In this document: positions 8,576 to 19,031 of the stretch, piece after piece
Position numbering within the stretch: the first letter of the stretch is position 1
Layout: every line of letters starts with the position of its first letter
Source: Theodoxus fluviatilis
Lineage: Eukaryota > Mollusca > Gastropoda > Cycloneritida > Neritidae
NCBI GenBank assembly: GCA_034096865.1
Contig: JAWQFJ010018353.1
Location: 1-20,760 of the forward strand
Length of the DNA stretch: 20,760 nucleotides
Direction: 5' to 3'
Notes under the pieces: model-generated
The model's database searches: none
Told to the model about the DNA's origin: nothing
Seen by the model: the letters and a program-made list of their open reading frames with translations, nothing else
Made by a program: the position numbers and the translations under genes

Positions 8576-9165
8576 TTAATCAAGTAAGTGCCACTTTGCC
8601 GTAAAAGTGAGATACATAGAAATCAAGATGTCAAAAAGCCGTCTATACGTCTCTCCCTTTTTGACTGGCAAAAACGCATAGATCACCGGGGTCATGACAT
8701 CATACTGCATCACGTGTATTGTATACAACTGCGTGAACAAGATTGTAGTCATCCAGAAAGTTCCGTCCATGAACAACTTGTCAGAAGCGCACATTCTGTT
8801 CACATTCCCTTCAGTTCCAAAGATCAGAATATTGCCACATGTCCGTCAGAAACATGGAGGAAACGTCTCCCATCCACAGTTTCGCTGATGGGCGGCTGGA
8901 TGTCCACTTCACTGCATGTTTGTGGAAGTACTGGCAGAAATTTCCTTTTTTCTCTGTAGAGGGAAGACTTCACTTGATGGTATTTGGCGGAAAATCCAGC
9001 AATTTCATCAGCATTGTCGCGAGCGTTCATTTCTCTCAATGCCTCGTTGTACAGTTGTTTTACAGAACGGTCAGGTTGTTCTGAGCATTTTCTTTTTACC
9101 CCTGCTACCAGCATTTTTGCCTCCATCTGAGCATGGGAAGCTGGATGAGAATGATCCCCGGAGAC
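8576..9165 (-). pseudogene. FLYWCH/MULE-like transposase fragment, left
   Basis: Read on the minus strand from 9165, the exon starts [17 protein letters not shown]: the H-x-H resembles the last two zinc ligands of a FLYWCH finger, and the upstream intron would hold the rest. It continues RKCSEQ, VKQLYNEALREM and SSLYREKRKFLPVLP, resembling the linker of FLYWCH/MULE proteins. A frameshift follows GHVAIF (stop near 8824); in the next frame GTEGNVNRMCASDKLFMDGTF contains the MULE first catalytic Asp (8765-8767), then TQLYTIH and PVIYAFLPVKK. The protein breaks off shortly after, at the 15 bp minisatellite, so the remaining catalytic residues are missing. Family assignment rests on remembered motif similarity. 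Confidence 0.68.
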
Positions 9166-9190
9166 CTATATAAACAGACAGAAAGAGAGA
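9166..9190 (-). promoter_or_regulatory. Candidate 3' splice site of the MULE-like exon, left
   Basis: On the minus strand a pyrimidine-rich tract (TTTCTCTCTTTCTGTCTG) leads to TTATATAG at 9166-9173, directly before the codons for the HSH motif. This fits a real intron end, with the FLYWCH N-terminus lost or replaced by satellite upstream. Confidence 0.5.
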
Positions 9191-9240
9191 AAAAATAGTC
9201 AGTCTCCATGGCAGGTCTGCCGGCTTGGGGACCATACACT

Positions 9241-10250
9241 CATTTCATCATCATTATCATCATCAATCAATCATCATCAATCAATCATCAATCATCAATC
9301 AATAATCATCAATCATCAATCATCAATCAATAATCATCAATCATCAATCATCAATCATCAATCATCATCATCAATCATCAATCATCATCAATCATCAATC
9401 GCCAATCATCAATCATCATTCATCATCATCAATCACCAATCATCATCGATCATCATCAATCATCAATCATCAATCATCATCAATCATCATCAATCATCAA
9501 TCATCAATCATCAATCATCATCAATCATCAATCATCATCAATCATCAATCATCATCAATCATCATCAATCATCAATCATCATCAATCATCAATCATCATC
9601 AATCATCAATTATCATCAATCATCAATCATCATCAATCATCATCAATCATCAATCATCATCAATCATCATCAATCATCAATCATCATCAATCATCAATCA
9701 TCAATCATCAATCATCATCAATCATCAATCATCATCAATCATCATCAATCATCAATCAATCATCATCAATCATCATCAGTCATCATCAATCATCTTCAAT
9801 CATCAATTAATCATCATCAATCATCATCAATCATCATCAATCATCATCAATCATCAATCATCATCAATCATCATCAGTCATCATCAATCATCATCAATCA
9901 TCATCAATCATTATCAATCATCATCAATCATCAATCATTATCAATCATCATCAATCATCTTCAATCATCACCAATCATCACCAATCATCACCAATCATCC
10001 ATCATCATCAATCATCATCAATCATCATCAATCATCTTCAATCATCATCCATCATCCATCATTATCCATCATCATCCATCATCATCCATCATCATCCATC
10101 ATCCATCATCATCCATCATCATACATCATCCTCATCATCCTTCATCCATCATCCATCATCCATCATCCATCATCCATCAATCATCATCCATCCTCCTCCA
10201 TCCTCCTCCATCATCCATCCTCCATCCTTCTTCATCCTCCTCCATCCTCC
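9241..10250 (+). repeat. ATC / AATC satellite, left
   Basis: About 1 kb built from ATC and AATC units mixed as 7-mers and 10-mers (AATCATC, AATCATCATC). From about 9960 ACC and CC variants enter, from about 10030 the unit becomes CATCATC/CATC, and from about 10190 CCTCCATCCT-type units. No frame is of interest. Confidence 0.96.
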
Positions 10251-10376
10251 ATCAACCCATCCATCAACCCATCCATCAACCCATCCATCAACCCATCCAT
10301 CAACCCATCCATCAACCCATCCATCAACCCATCCATCAACCCATCCATCAACCCACCCATCAACCCACCCATCAAC
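10251..10376 (+). repeat. 12 bp satellite at the fold, left
   Basis: Ten and a half units of ATCAACCCATCC, counted as eleven ATCAAC starts from 10251 to 10371. The two innermost spacer segments read CACCC instead of CATCC (positions 10356 and 10368). Confidence 0.96.
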
Positions 10377-10377
10377 C

Positions 10378-10389
10378 ATCGCTGCAGTG
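10378..10389. other. Fold point / spacer of the palindrome
   Basis: The last paired unit on the left is ATCAAC at 10371-10376 and its partner GTTGAT is at 10391-10396. The bases between pair poorly; only the outermost C/G and one internal pair match. A CTGCAG hexamer sits at 10382-10387. No sequencing-adapter-like sequence is visible here. Such a short spacer would let the two arms extrude as a cruciform or fold back as one hairpin. Confidence 0.85.
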
Positions 10390-10390
10390 G

Positions 10391-10516
10391 GTTGATGGAT
10401 GGGTTGATGGATGGGTTGATGGATGGGTTGATGGATGGGTTGATGGATGGGTTGATGGATGGGTTGATGGATGGGTTGATGGATGGGTTGATGGATGGGT
10501 TGATGGATGGGTTGAT
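10391..10516 (-). repeat. 12 bp satellite at the fold, right
   Basis: Eleven GTTGAT starts from 10391 to 10511, the same number as on the left. It lacks the two T-to-C variants seen in the innermost left units. Confidence 0.96.
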
Positions 10517-11527
10517 GGAGGATGGAGGAGGATGAAGAAGGATGGAGGATGGATGATGGAGGAGGATGGAGGAGGATGGATGATGATTGATGGATGATGG
10601 ATGATGGATGATGGATGATGGATGAAGGATGATGAGGATGATGTATGATGATGGATGATGATGGATGATGGATGATGATGGATGATGATGGATGATGATG
10701 GATAATGATGGATGATGGATGATGATTGAAGATGATTGATGATGATTGATGATGATTGATGATGATGGATGATTGGTGATGATTGGTGATGATTGGTGAT
10801 GATTGAAGATGATTGATGATGATTGATAATGATTGATGATTGATGATGATTGATAATGATTGATGATGATTGATGATGATTGATGATGACTGATGATGAT
10901 TGATGATGATTGATGATTGATGATGATTGATGATGATTGATGATGATTGATGATGATTAATTGATGATTGAAGATGATTGATGATGACTGATGATGATTG
11001 ATGATGGATTGATTGATGATTGATGATGATTGATGATGATTGATGATTGATGATGATTGATGATTGATGATTGATGATTGATGATGATTGATGATTGATG
11101 ATGATTGATGATGATTGATGATTGATGATGATTGATGATGATTGATGATTGATGATGATTGATGATTGATGATGATTGATGATTGATGATGATTGATGAT
11201 TGATGATGATTGATGATGATTGATGATTGATGATGATTGATGATTGATGATGATTGATGATTGATGATTGATGATTGATGATGATTGATGATGATTGATG
11301 ATTGATGATTGATGATGATCGATGATGATTGGTGATTGATGATGATGAATGATGATTGATGATTGGCGATTGATGATTGATGATGATTGATGATTGATGA
11401 TGATGATTGATGATTGATGATTGATGATTGATGATTATTGATTGATGATTGATGATTGATGATTATTGATTGATGATTGATGATTGATTGATGATGATTG
11501 ATTGATGATGATAATGATGATGAAATG
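10517..11527 (-). repeat. ATC / AATC satellite, right
   Basis: Mirror array (GATGATT units on the plus strand). The order of irregular variants is preserved; the only length difference I found is one extra G near 11007. Confidence 0.96.
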
Positions 11528-11577
11528 AGTGTATGGTCCCCAAGCCGGCAGACCTGCCATGGAGACTGACTATTTTT

Positions 11578-11602
11578 TCTCTCTTTCTGTCTGTTTATAT
11601 AG
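11578..11602 (+). promoter_or_regulatory. Candidate 3' splice site of the MULE-like exon, right
   Basis: Plus-strand version: pyrimidine tract then TTATATAG ending at 11602. Confidence 0.5.
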
Positions 11603-12192
11603 GTCTCCGGGGATCATTCTCATCCAGCTTCCCATGCTCAGATGGAGGCAAAAATGCTGGTAGCAGGGGTAAAAAGAAAATGCTCAGAACAACCTGACCG
11701 TTCTGTAAAACAACTGTACAACGAGGCATTGAGAGAAATGAACGCTCGCGACAATGCTGATGAAATTGCTGGATTTTCCGCCAAATACCATCAAGTGAAG
11801 TCTTCCCTCTACAGAGAAAAAAGGAAATTTCTGCCAGTACTTCCACAAACATGCAGTGAAGTGGACATCCAGCCGCCCATCAGCGAAACTGTGGATGGGA
11901 GACGTTTCCTCCATGTTTCTGACGGACATGTGGCAATATTCTGATCTTTGGAACTGAAGGGAATGTGAACAGAATGTGCGCTTCTGACAAGTTGTTCATG
12001 GACGGAACTTTCTGGATGACTACAATCTTGTTCACGCAGTTGTATACAATACACGTGATGCAGTATGATGTCATGACCCCGGTGATCTATGCGTTTTTGC
12101 CAGTCAAAAAGGGAGAGACGTATAGACGGCTTTTTGACATCTTGATTTCTATGTATCTCACTTTTACGGCAAAGTGGCACTTACTTGATTAA
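11603..12192 (+). pseudogene. FLYWCH/MULE-like transposase fragment, right
   Basis: Mirror of the left fragment with no differences seen. The first frame runs from the exon start to TGA at 11942-11944 (its first ATG is 11642); the second runs to 12192 with the MDGTF Asp codon at 12001-12003. Both copies point outward from the satellite core, giving a divergent pair. The shared frameshift and truncation make an active transposase impossible; a host-domesticated short protein is conceivable but unsupported. Confidence 0.68.
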
Positions 12193-12272
12193 TACGGCGA
12201 AACGGGAAACGGCAAAACGGGAAACGGTGAAATGGGAAACGGCGAAATGGGAAACGGTGGAACGGGAACATG
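12193..12272 (-). repeat. 15 bp minisatellite, right
   Basis: Mirror of 8496-8575, reading CGAAACGGGAAACGG-type units on the plus strand. Confidence 0.9.
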
Positions 12273-12275
12273 CCG

Positions 12276-12357
12276 TTTGCTTCTATTCCTCTTCCTGCTT
12301 CAATTCATCTACCTGTAAGGGTAGAGGAATTGAAGCAGGAAGAGGAATAGAAGCAAA
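12276..12357. repeat. Local hairpin, 39 bp arms, 4 bp loop (right)
   Basis: Mirror of 8411-8492. The hairpin is present unchanged in both arms of the giant palindrome. Confidence 0.93.
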
Positions 12358-13962
12358 CAGAGAAATACAATCTGGAAGAGGAATAGACGCAAGAAGAGGA
12401 ATGGAAGCAAACAGAGAAATACAATCAGGAAGAGGAATAGACGCAAGAAGAGGAATGGAAGCAGGAAGATGAATAGAAGCAGAAAGAGTTATAGTAGAAG
12501 CTGGAAGAGGGACAGAGGCAGGAAGAAGAACAAAAGCAGGAGAAACAGAAGCAATAAGAGAAATAGAAGCAGGAAGAGAAATAAAAGCAGGAATAGAAAT
12601 ACAAGCAGAATGATGAGTAGAAGCATGAAGAGAAATAGAAGGTGAAAAAAGAATGGAAGCGGGAAGAGAAGTTATGGCAGGAAAAGGAGTAGAAGTAGGA
12701 AGAGGGATGAAAGCAGGTAGAGGAATGGAAGTAGGAAGAGGAATGGAAGCAGGAAGAGGACTGAAAGCAGGAAGAGGAATGGAAGTAGGAAGAGGGGTGA
12801 AAGCAGGAAGAGGAATGAAAGCAGGAAGAGGAATGAAAATAGGAAGAGGAATGAAAGCAGGAAGAGAAATGGAAGTAGGAAGATGAATGGAAGCAGGAAG
12901 AGGACTGAAAGCAGGAAGAGGAATGGAAGTAGGAAGAGGGATGAAAGCAGGAAGAGAAATGGAAGCAGGAAGAGGAATGAAAGTAGGAAGAGGAATGAAA
13001 GCAGGAAGAAGAATGGAAGTAGGAAGAGGAATGGAAGCAGGAAGAGAAATGAAAGCAGGAAGAGGAATGGAAGCAGGAAGAGGGATGAAAGCAGGAAGAG
13101 GGATGAAAGCAGGAAGAGGGATGAAAGCAGGAAGAGGACTGAAAGCAGGAAGAGGAATGAAAGTAGGAAGAGGAATGAAAGCAGGAAGAGGACTGAAAAC
13201 AGGGTGAGGAATAGAAACAGAGAGAGGAGTAGACGCAGGGGTGAGGAATATAAGGACAAAGAGAAATGGAAGCAGAAAGAGGAGCAGGCGCAGGAAGAGG
13301 AATTGAAGCAGACAAAGAAATAGAAGCAGGGAGAGGAATAGAGGTGGAAAGAGAGGTAGAAGCAGAAAGAGGAATAGAAGCAGAAAGAGGAGTAGACGCA
13401 AAAAGAGGAACAAAAGCAGAAAGAGGAATAGAAGCAGGAGGAGAAGTAGAATAAGGAAACGAAATGGAGGCAGAAAAACAAATAGAATCAAAAAGAGAAG
13501 TAGAGGCAGAAAGAGGAAGCAGGAAGAGGAATGGAAGCAGGAAGAGTAATAGGCTCAAGAAGAGGAATACAAACCGGAAGAGAAATGGAAGCAGGAAGAG
13601 AAATGGAACCAGGAAGAGGAACAGAGGCAGGAAGATGAATGAAAGCAGGAAGAGCAACGCAAGCAGGAAGATGGATAGAAGTAGGAAGACGAATGAAAGC
13701 AGGAAGAGGAATAGAAGCCAAAGGAGGAATGGAAGCAGGAAGAGGAATAGACGAATAAAGAGGAATGGAAACAGGAAGAGGAATAAGAGCAAGAAGAGGA
13801 ATGGAAGCAGGAAGAGGAATAGGAGCCAAAGGAGGAATAGAAGCAGGAAGAGGAATAGAAGAACAAAGAGGAATGGAAACAGGAAGAGGAATAAGAGCAA
13901 GAAGAGGAATGGAAGCAGCGAGAGAAATAGAAGCAGGAAGAGGAGTAGAAGTATGAGGAGGC
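12320..13962 (-). repeat. 18 bp polypyrimidine minisatellite, right
   Basis: Mirror of the left minisatellite with GGAAGAGGAATGGAAGCA-type units on the plus strand. The open frames crossing it are identical in length and translated sequence to those of the left arm, so no unit has been gained or lost in 1.6 kb. Confidence 0.95.
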
Positions 13963-14393
13963 GCAGATCGAACACCACGAACAAGAGGATTACTTAGCAC
14001 AGGCAAAAGTACCACCTCCCTCCACACTCACATTTCACGGAATGGTTATTTCGGCTTTTGGGTCTAGGAGTTTCACTAGTTGTGGAAGGGGTAATAATTA
14101 ATTCAATCTCTTTCTTACATCCCCCATTCACAGGACGCAACACAATCTTTATTAAAGATGATTTTTAATGAGAACTAATCATATCATAATCAAATTCAAT
14201 GCGAAAGGAGCAAGCTTAAACAATCAAGTCAGCCTACAATCTGTGATTGAAGGGCGATCTGCTTTCCTATTCTCCCGAAATAAAAGTTGAACCAAAAGTA
14301 CTCAGACGTTCAGGTAGACACGTGCAATCAGTTCTCAATTTCCATGGATGAAACTTCTCTTTGAAACTGATATCCACTAAGGAGTGGACAGTG

Positions 14394-14395
<2 letters not shown>
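13963..14395. other. Unassigned stretch, right arm
   Basis: Mirror of 6373-6805, with no differences seen and no gene. Confidence 0.45.

Positions 14396-14449
<54 letters not shown>
14396..14449 (-). repeat. (GA)n microsatellite, right
   Basis: Mirror array, same length (27 units, read as TC on the plus strand). Equal length is notable for a perfect dinucleotide array. Confidence 0.96.
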
Positions 14450-14452
<3 letters not shown>

Positions 14453-15230
14453 GCTATCCCTCGAGACAAGAGAAAAGGCCATACATTTGCGGTTTCACAC
14501 ACTTTCTGGAGCATTCCGCAAGAACACAAACGATAAAGTTTTTCAGGCAATATCTTGTTCAAGAGTCTTGTGGGGGTTGCATCTTCGAACATGGAAAACG
14601 CTGTCCTTTTGGCACAAACTTTCAGAGAGTAAGGGAAGATTAGAAAAAAATGTTAACGTGTAGTTCCACCCTTCAACACGGAGTTGCTTGACACACGTCT
14701 GCATACTCTGGCGTCTTGCAGTCAACTGATCTTACAAGCGCTTCTGGGTTGAATTGTTCACCCACAGCGCATGCGCAACCGCCCCGAACCGATCAAACCG
14801 CGATAGCATCATTACCCAATTTGACTCATACTGGTCAAACTTCGAAGCCAAGGCATATTCCCGCCAAAACCGAACTCTCAATTTTCACCTTCCACCATCT
14901 AAGAAAAAAAAAAATCTGAACCGCAACAAAAAGCAAGACGCAGAAATTGTTCTGGGGAAATTAAGAGGAAGGTTACGAGGCGCAGACGCTAAAAGGGAGT
15001 GGGGAGATGCGTAGTATCATATAACACAGAGCTGCTTGTAGAGAAGCAACATGAGAAAATGACAAGGGATGAAATGTAGGGGTAGAGATAAAGAGGTGCC
15101 ACAAGAAAACGAAACAACGGTAAGCAGGATAATTGATGCGATGAATGAATAAACAAAAAAATAATAAATAAACTCACAAACAAACAAATGAATGAAAAAA
15201 AATAAAGTATTAATATAATATTATTTGGTA

Positions 15231-15233
<3 letters not shown>
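14450..15233. other. Unassigned stretch, right arm
   Basis: Mirror of 5535-6318. The poly(A) run at about 14904-14914 is uninterrupted here. No gene is recognisable. Confidence 0.5.
14767..14777. promoter_or_regulatory. NRF-1-like palindromic site, right
   Basis: Same 11-base motif in the right arm, unchanged. Confidence 0.3.

Positions 15234-15324
<91 letters not shown>
15234..15324 (-). repeat. (CT)n microsatellite, right
   Basis: Mirror array, written as (GA)n on the plus strand, with the interruption pattern slightly changed from the left. Confidence 0.93.
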
Positions 15325-16583
15325 GTGACTTTTGACTTTGACTTTATTTTCGGCCAACGACCCATTAGAATAAAACATAAAGTGGTTGATTCTGTCATCC
15401 AAACAAGTTCTTTGTCTGATTTACATAAATGGAGCTAAAGATTGTGCACACCTATTGTATATGCATGTACATTTGGGGCTGTTAGATATAAAATAAAAGT
15501 TAATCTGTACCTGTGTTGTTGGTATTTACTTAAGTCATCTCGACGTCGTTATCGGTTAATTATGTACAGGAACAGAATCCCATCAAATCTCAGTCTGTAC
15601 AAGATGTGTCAATTAGGGGCAATGTGATTCTTATACACGATGTTTGGCTCAGCCTTACATACATTGATACTGGAGGGAATTGGATCTGTAATATGAGCAA
15701 TATTGTATACTTAAAAGCAGCATAAAAACACAATCACCTCCTCGTTTGGGGTTTTCGCATCGTCGCTCTGCCGTCATTACCACGCATGCATAGAATAAAC
15801 ACATCGCAATCTCCTGTCTTTGTACATGCTTTTAAGTTGTCATATACATGATGACCAAAGCTGTAGTATGGACATCTGTACACTTAAAATATCATAAACA
15901 ATTTACTCTCCATTCAGGATTACCAATTCCTCGACCAACTGCCAACGTAATTTGACGCATAGAATATAAACGTGGCAATATCTCTCGTTTTATGAACATC
16001 CCAGCCATCGGTCAGGTAGGCAAGACTCAAGTGAGTCGCTTTGTGAAGATATTTCATCACGAATTTGTTTTTTCAAATCATAGTCTTTTTGGCAATCAAA
16101 TATGAAGTGATATTCACTTTCCATTACATCTGGACAGAATGGGCGGCGACTGTCTGCTGTTAATACATCATTGTATCTTTTGTTTATACGAAACTCGTAT
16201 ATTCCTAGTCTAAACTTTATGAAAGAACCTCTGAATTTCTTAATGGTAATATCATTTAGACAGCTTTCGCATTTAAATTCCTCTTTTAATAATCTGTACA
16301 TTGAGATATAGTCACTTTCATTAATCTTTGTGTTCTACTCCTGACGGAAGCAATCTCGCAATCTTATGTTCAGAGCTCGCAGGAAAATCTTCGTTTGCGA
16401 CGCCACCATTTTCCACCACACACCCGTAGCCGATCTTGAACAGGCATTCTTCTATTGCATTTGGCCAGCTAAGTCTGCCTGGTACGGACGAATTCCGCAA
16501 CATGAGGTAGGCTTGCTTTGGTAGCCTGTCCACCGGCATCCTACACAACCTGAGCCAATATTTGACAGCTCGTATGATAGAAC

Positions 16584-16584
<1 letters not shown>
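15325..16584 (-). mobile_element. Degraded LINE 3' end, right
   Basis: Mirror of 4184-5443. Seven substitutions separate the arms within about 130 bases at the coding start; the remaining kilobase appears identical. Confidence 0.6.
15920..16584 (-). pseudogene. LINE reverse-transcriptase C-terminal relic, right
   Basis: Right-arm counterpart. It reads RLCRMPVDRLPKQAY where the left reads RLRRMPVNRQPKQAY, with further changes in the next 90 bases. The RLPK form looks closer to other LINE proteins as I remember them, so the left copy may carry more of the decay. The frameshifts are shared by both arms. Confidence 0.6.
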
Positions 16585-16588
<4 letters not shown>

Positions 16589-16645
<57 letters not shown>

Positions 16646-16732
16646 CAGAAAGAGAGAGAGAGAGAGAAAGAGAGAGAGACAGAGACAGACAGAGACAGAG
16701 AGAGACAGAGAGAGACACAGAGAGAGAGAGAC

Positions 16733-16763
<31 letters not shown>

Positions 16764-16840
16764 CAGAGACAGAGATTGCCAGAGACATAAAGACAGAGAG
16801 AACAGACAGAAAGAACGACGCACACACACAAACACACACA
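16589..16840 (-). repeat. GT and CT/TCTCTG compound microsatellite (right)
   Basis: Mirror of 3928-4179, read as (GA)n and (AC)n on the plus strand. The second, duplicated version lies at about 17344-17453. Confidence 0.93.
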
Positions 16841-17345
16841 ACTCGATGGAGTACTGGTTCGGGCGAAAAAGGTTACCAGAGGCACAAGGTGACTAGCTAA
16901 GCCACTCCTATCTACTTACGTGATACAGTGTTCAAAAAACGTAGAGGATATTGATATAAATGAGACTATAACCAAATTCCGTTTATAATCAGAGACTTGT
17001 TTTATTTCATTATGAATGCAACAGCATGTTAATAACATTTTCAAAGCAAAAATCAACAACAAAATTAGTCACGTGACTTTTTACACGCTTCCCCTCAAAG
17101 CAGGGTGACATTTCAAAAATAACTAAAGTTCTGAATGTCTCTAATAACGGGTTGGGCCTCTGTTAAAGGTAAAACAGGCTGTGCAGCGCCTCCTCATGCT
17201 GTTGATGTGCTGCCTGATGGTTGCTTGAGGAATTGCAGCCCATTCCTGCTGAAGGACAAGGGCCAGCTGCTGAAGGTTCTGGGGAGCTGGAACGACATCC
17301 CGGACACGTCTCCCCAGAAAGTCCCACAGGTTTCCAATAGGGGAC

Positions 17346-17347
<2 letters not shown>
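16735..17347 (-). repeat. 613 bp tandem duplication, unit 2 (right arm)
   Basis: Mirror of 3421-4033. Confidence 0.95.
16926..17347 (-). mobile_element. 5'-truncated Tc1 copy made by the duplication (right)
   Basis: Mirror of 3421-3842, with no differences seen. Confidence 0.92.
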
Positions 17348-17376
<29 letters not shown>

Positions 17377-17960
17377 CAGAGACAGAGATTGCCAGAGACA
17401 TAAAGACAGAGAGAACAGACAGAAAGAACGACGCACACACACAAACACACACAACTCGATGGAGTACTGGTTCGGGCGAAAAAGGTTACCAGAGGCACAA
17501 GGTGACTAGCTAAGCCACTCCTATCTACTTACGTGATACAGTGTTCAAAAAACGTAGAGGATATTGATATAAATGAGACTATAACCAAATTCCGTTTATA
17601 ATCAGAGACTTGTTTTATTTCATTATGAATGCAACAGCATGTTAATAACATTTTCAAAGCAAAAATCAACAACAAAATTAGTCACGTGACTTTTTACACG
17701 CTTCCCCTCAAAGCAGGGTGACATTTCAAAAATAACTAAAGTTCTGAATGTCTCTAATAACGGGTTGGGCCTCTGTTAAAGGTAAAACAGGCTGTGCAGC
17801 GCCTCCTCATGCTGTTGATGTGCTGCCTGATGGTTGCTTGAGGAATTGCAGCCCATTCCTGCTGAAGGACAAGGGCCAGCTGCTGAAGGTTCTGGGGAGC
17901 TGGAACGACATCCCGGACACGTCTCCCCAGAAAGTCCCACAGGTTTCCAATAGGGGACAG
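17348..17960 (-). repeat. 613 bp tandem duplication, unit 1 (right arm)
   Basis: Mirror of 2808-3420. The presence of the same duplication with the same junction in both arms shows that it preceded the arm duplication, or that both arms represent the same locus. Confidence 0.95.
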
Positions 17961-19029
17961 GTCGGGGGACATCGATGGCCATGGCAGGGAATTGATCTGC
18001 CGTTTTTGCAGGTGATTTCTGACGACATTTGCTCCATGAGCTGGGGCATTGGCATCCTGCAAGATGAATCCCGGCCCATGGCGGCGTGCAAAGGGCACAA
18101 CAAGTGGATCAATGATGTTGTCCCGGTAGTAGACACCAATGCTATTGCCCTGGCACATATGAAGGGGCGTTCTGCCAGTGCTGGTGATGCCACCCCACAC
18201 CATAACGCTGCCCCGTCCAAAGCGGTGGTGAGCAATCATGTTGTCCTCATGATAACGGTCTCCACGATGCCTCTAAATCCGCACCCGGTCATCATTGAAG
18301 TCCAGCTCGAACCTCGATTCGTCCGAAAACATCACGTCACCCCATGGGCGCCTGGTCCATCATTGGTGGATGCGGCACCAGGCGCTTCTTGCTTGGCGAT
18401 GGCGTGGTGTGAGAGGCAACACTATCCGCGGTCTAAAGGCGTTCACCTGAGCGTCGTGCAACCGGTTTCGGATGGTCTGGGTGGAGACTTGAACCCCTGC
18501 TACCCGTTGGAGGTGTTGTCTCAACCGGGTAGCACTTTGGGTGTTGTTTCGTTGAGCATGATTGGTGATGATCAAGTCTTGACGACGGGTGGTTATTCTT
18601 GGTCGCCCACTTCTAGGCCTGTCGACAACTTCTCCGGTATTACGGTAACGGTTCCACAGTCTGCTGATGACAGACTGTGAAACACCAAGGTGTCTTGCCA
18701 CGTTCACCTGCGTACTTCCGGTCTGTAGCATTCCGACTCCGACCCATCTTTGCTCTTCTCTTAGACCGCAGGAGTGAGTACAGTCAAAATTATTCGATTT
18801 GCACGTGTTTTTGACGCAGAAAACCTTTGTGTGAAAATGGGGCATTGACCCCAAACTGCCTTGCGTTAATTTACTTTTTTGCACGAGCATCCAGGAACTA
18901 GGTCAATGGTGTGAAAATGTAGGGCAATGGGGTGGCTATCCATGACCATCAATAAATAATTCCTGCCTTCTAAGATTCATCTGATTTTTATGCTTCAAAC
19001 TCAATATCCCCTACTTTTTTTGAACACTG
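17539..19029 (-). mobile_element. Tc1/mariner-like DNA transposon, right copy
   Basis: Mirror of the left element, 1491 bp, with TA at 17537-17538 and 19030-19031 and the same terminal repeats (17539-17567 and 19001-19029). The half carrying the DNA-binding region differs from the left copy at about a dozen bases, whereas the catalytic half is identical. It sits at the same insertion site, so it is the same insertion event duplicated, not an independent insertion. Confidence 0.93.
17754..18773 (-). pseudogene. Broken Tc1-like transposase, right copy
   Basis: Same gene relic in the right arm. Here the frame is unbroken from the helix-turn-helix region through to the shared TGA (18360-18362), because the one-base deletion seen on the left is absent. 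The ATG present on the left is missing: the local sequence differs by a 2-base insertion and several substitutions. The TGA, the TAG and the Glu-to-Gly change are shared with the left arm, so these predate separation of the arms or haplotypes. Confidence 0.92.
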
Positions 19030-19031
19030 TA

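Larger units (their letters stand above)
1..10377 (+). repeat. Left arm of giant inverted repeat
   Basis: The whole left half is the reverse complement of the right half. Paired coordinates sum to 20769 at the outer end, 20771 at the outer Tc1 end, 20768 over most of the arm and 20767 next to the fold; each change is explained by a visible small indel. Order and orientation of all elements (Tc1, 613 bp duplication, LINE, microsatellites, minisatellites, MULE-like fragment, ATC satellite) are mirrored. Pairing continues to base 9 and presumably beyond the window, since bases 1-8 would pair outside it. Whether the structure exists in the genome or is an assembly join is unresolved. Confidence 0.97.

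Noticed and set aside
8588..9173. Plus-strand frames of 123, 81 and 85 codons in the left arm
   Set aside because: They are antisense to the MULE-like fragment, which alone shows recognisable motifs and an intron boundary.
10170..10379. A VDGW-repeat protein frame at the fold
   Set aside because: It is a translation of the 12 bp satellite; the composition is entirely dictated by the repeat and it stops at the array ends.
10378..10389. Sequencing hairpin adapter left at the centre
   Set aside because: The spacer is about 12 bases and shows no similarity to the adapter sequences I know of. This removes the simplest retained-adapter explanation, but does not exclude an adapter-less fold-back read.
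9241..11527. CRISPR-like array
   Set aside because: There are no unique spacers of constant length between repeats; it is a continuous simple satellite in a eukaryotic context.
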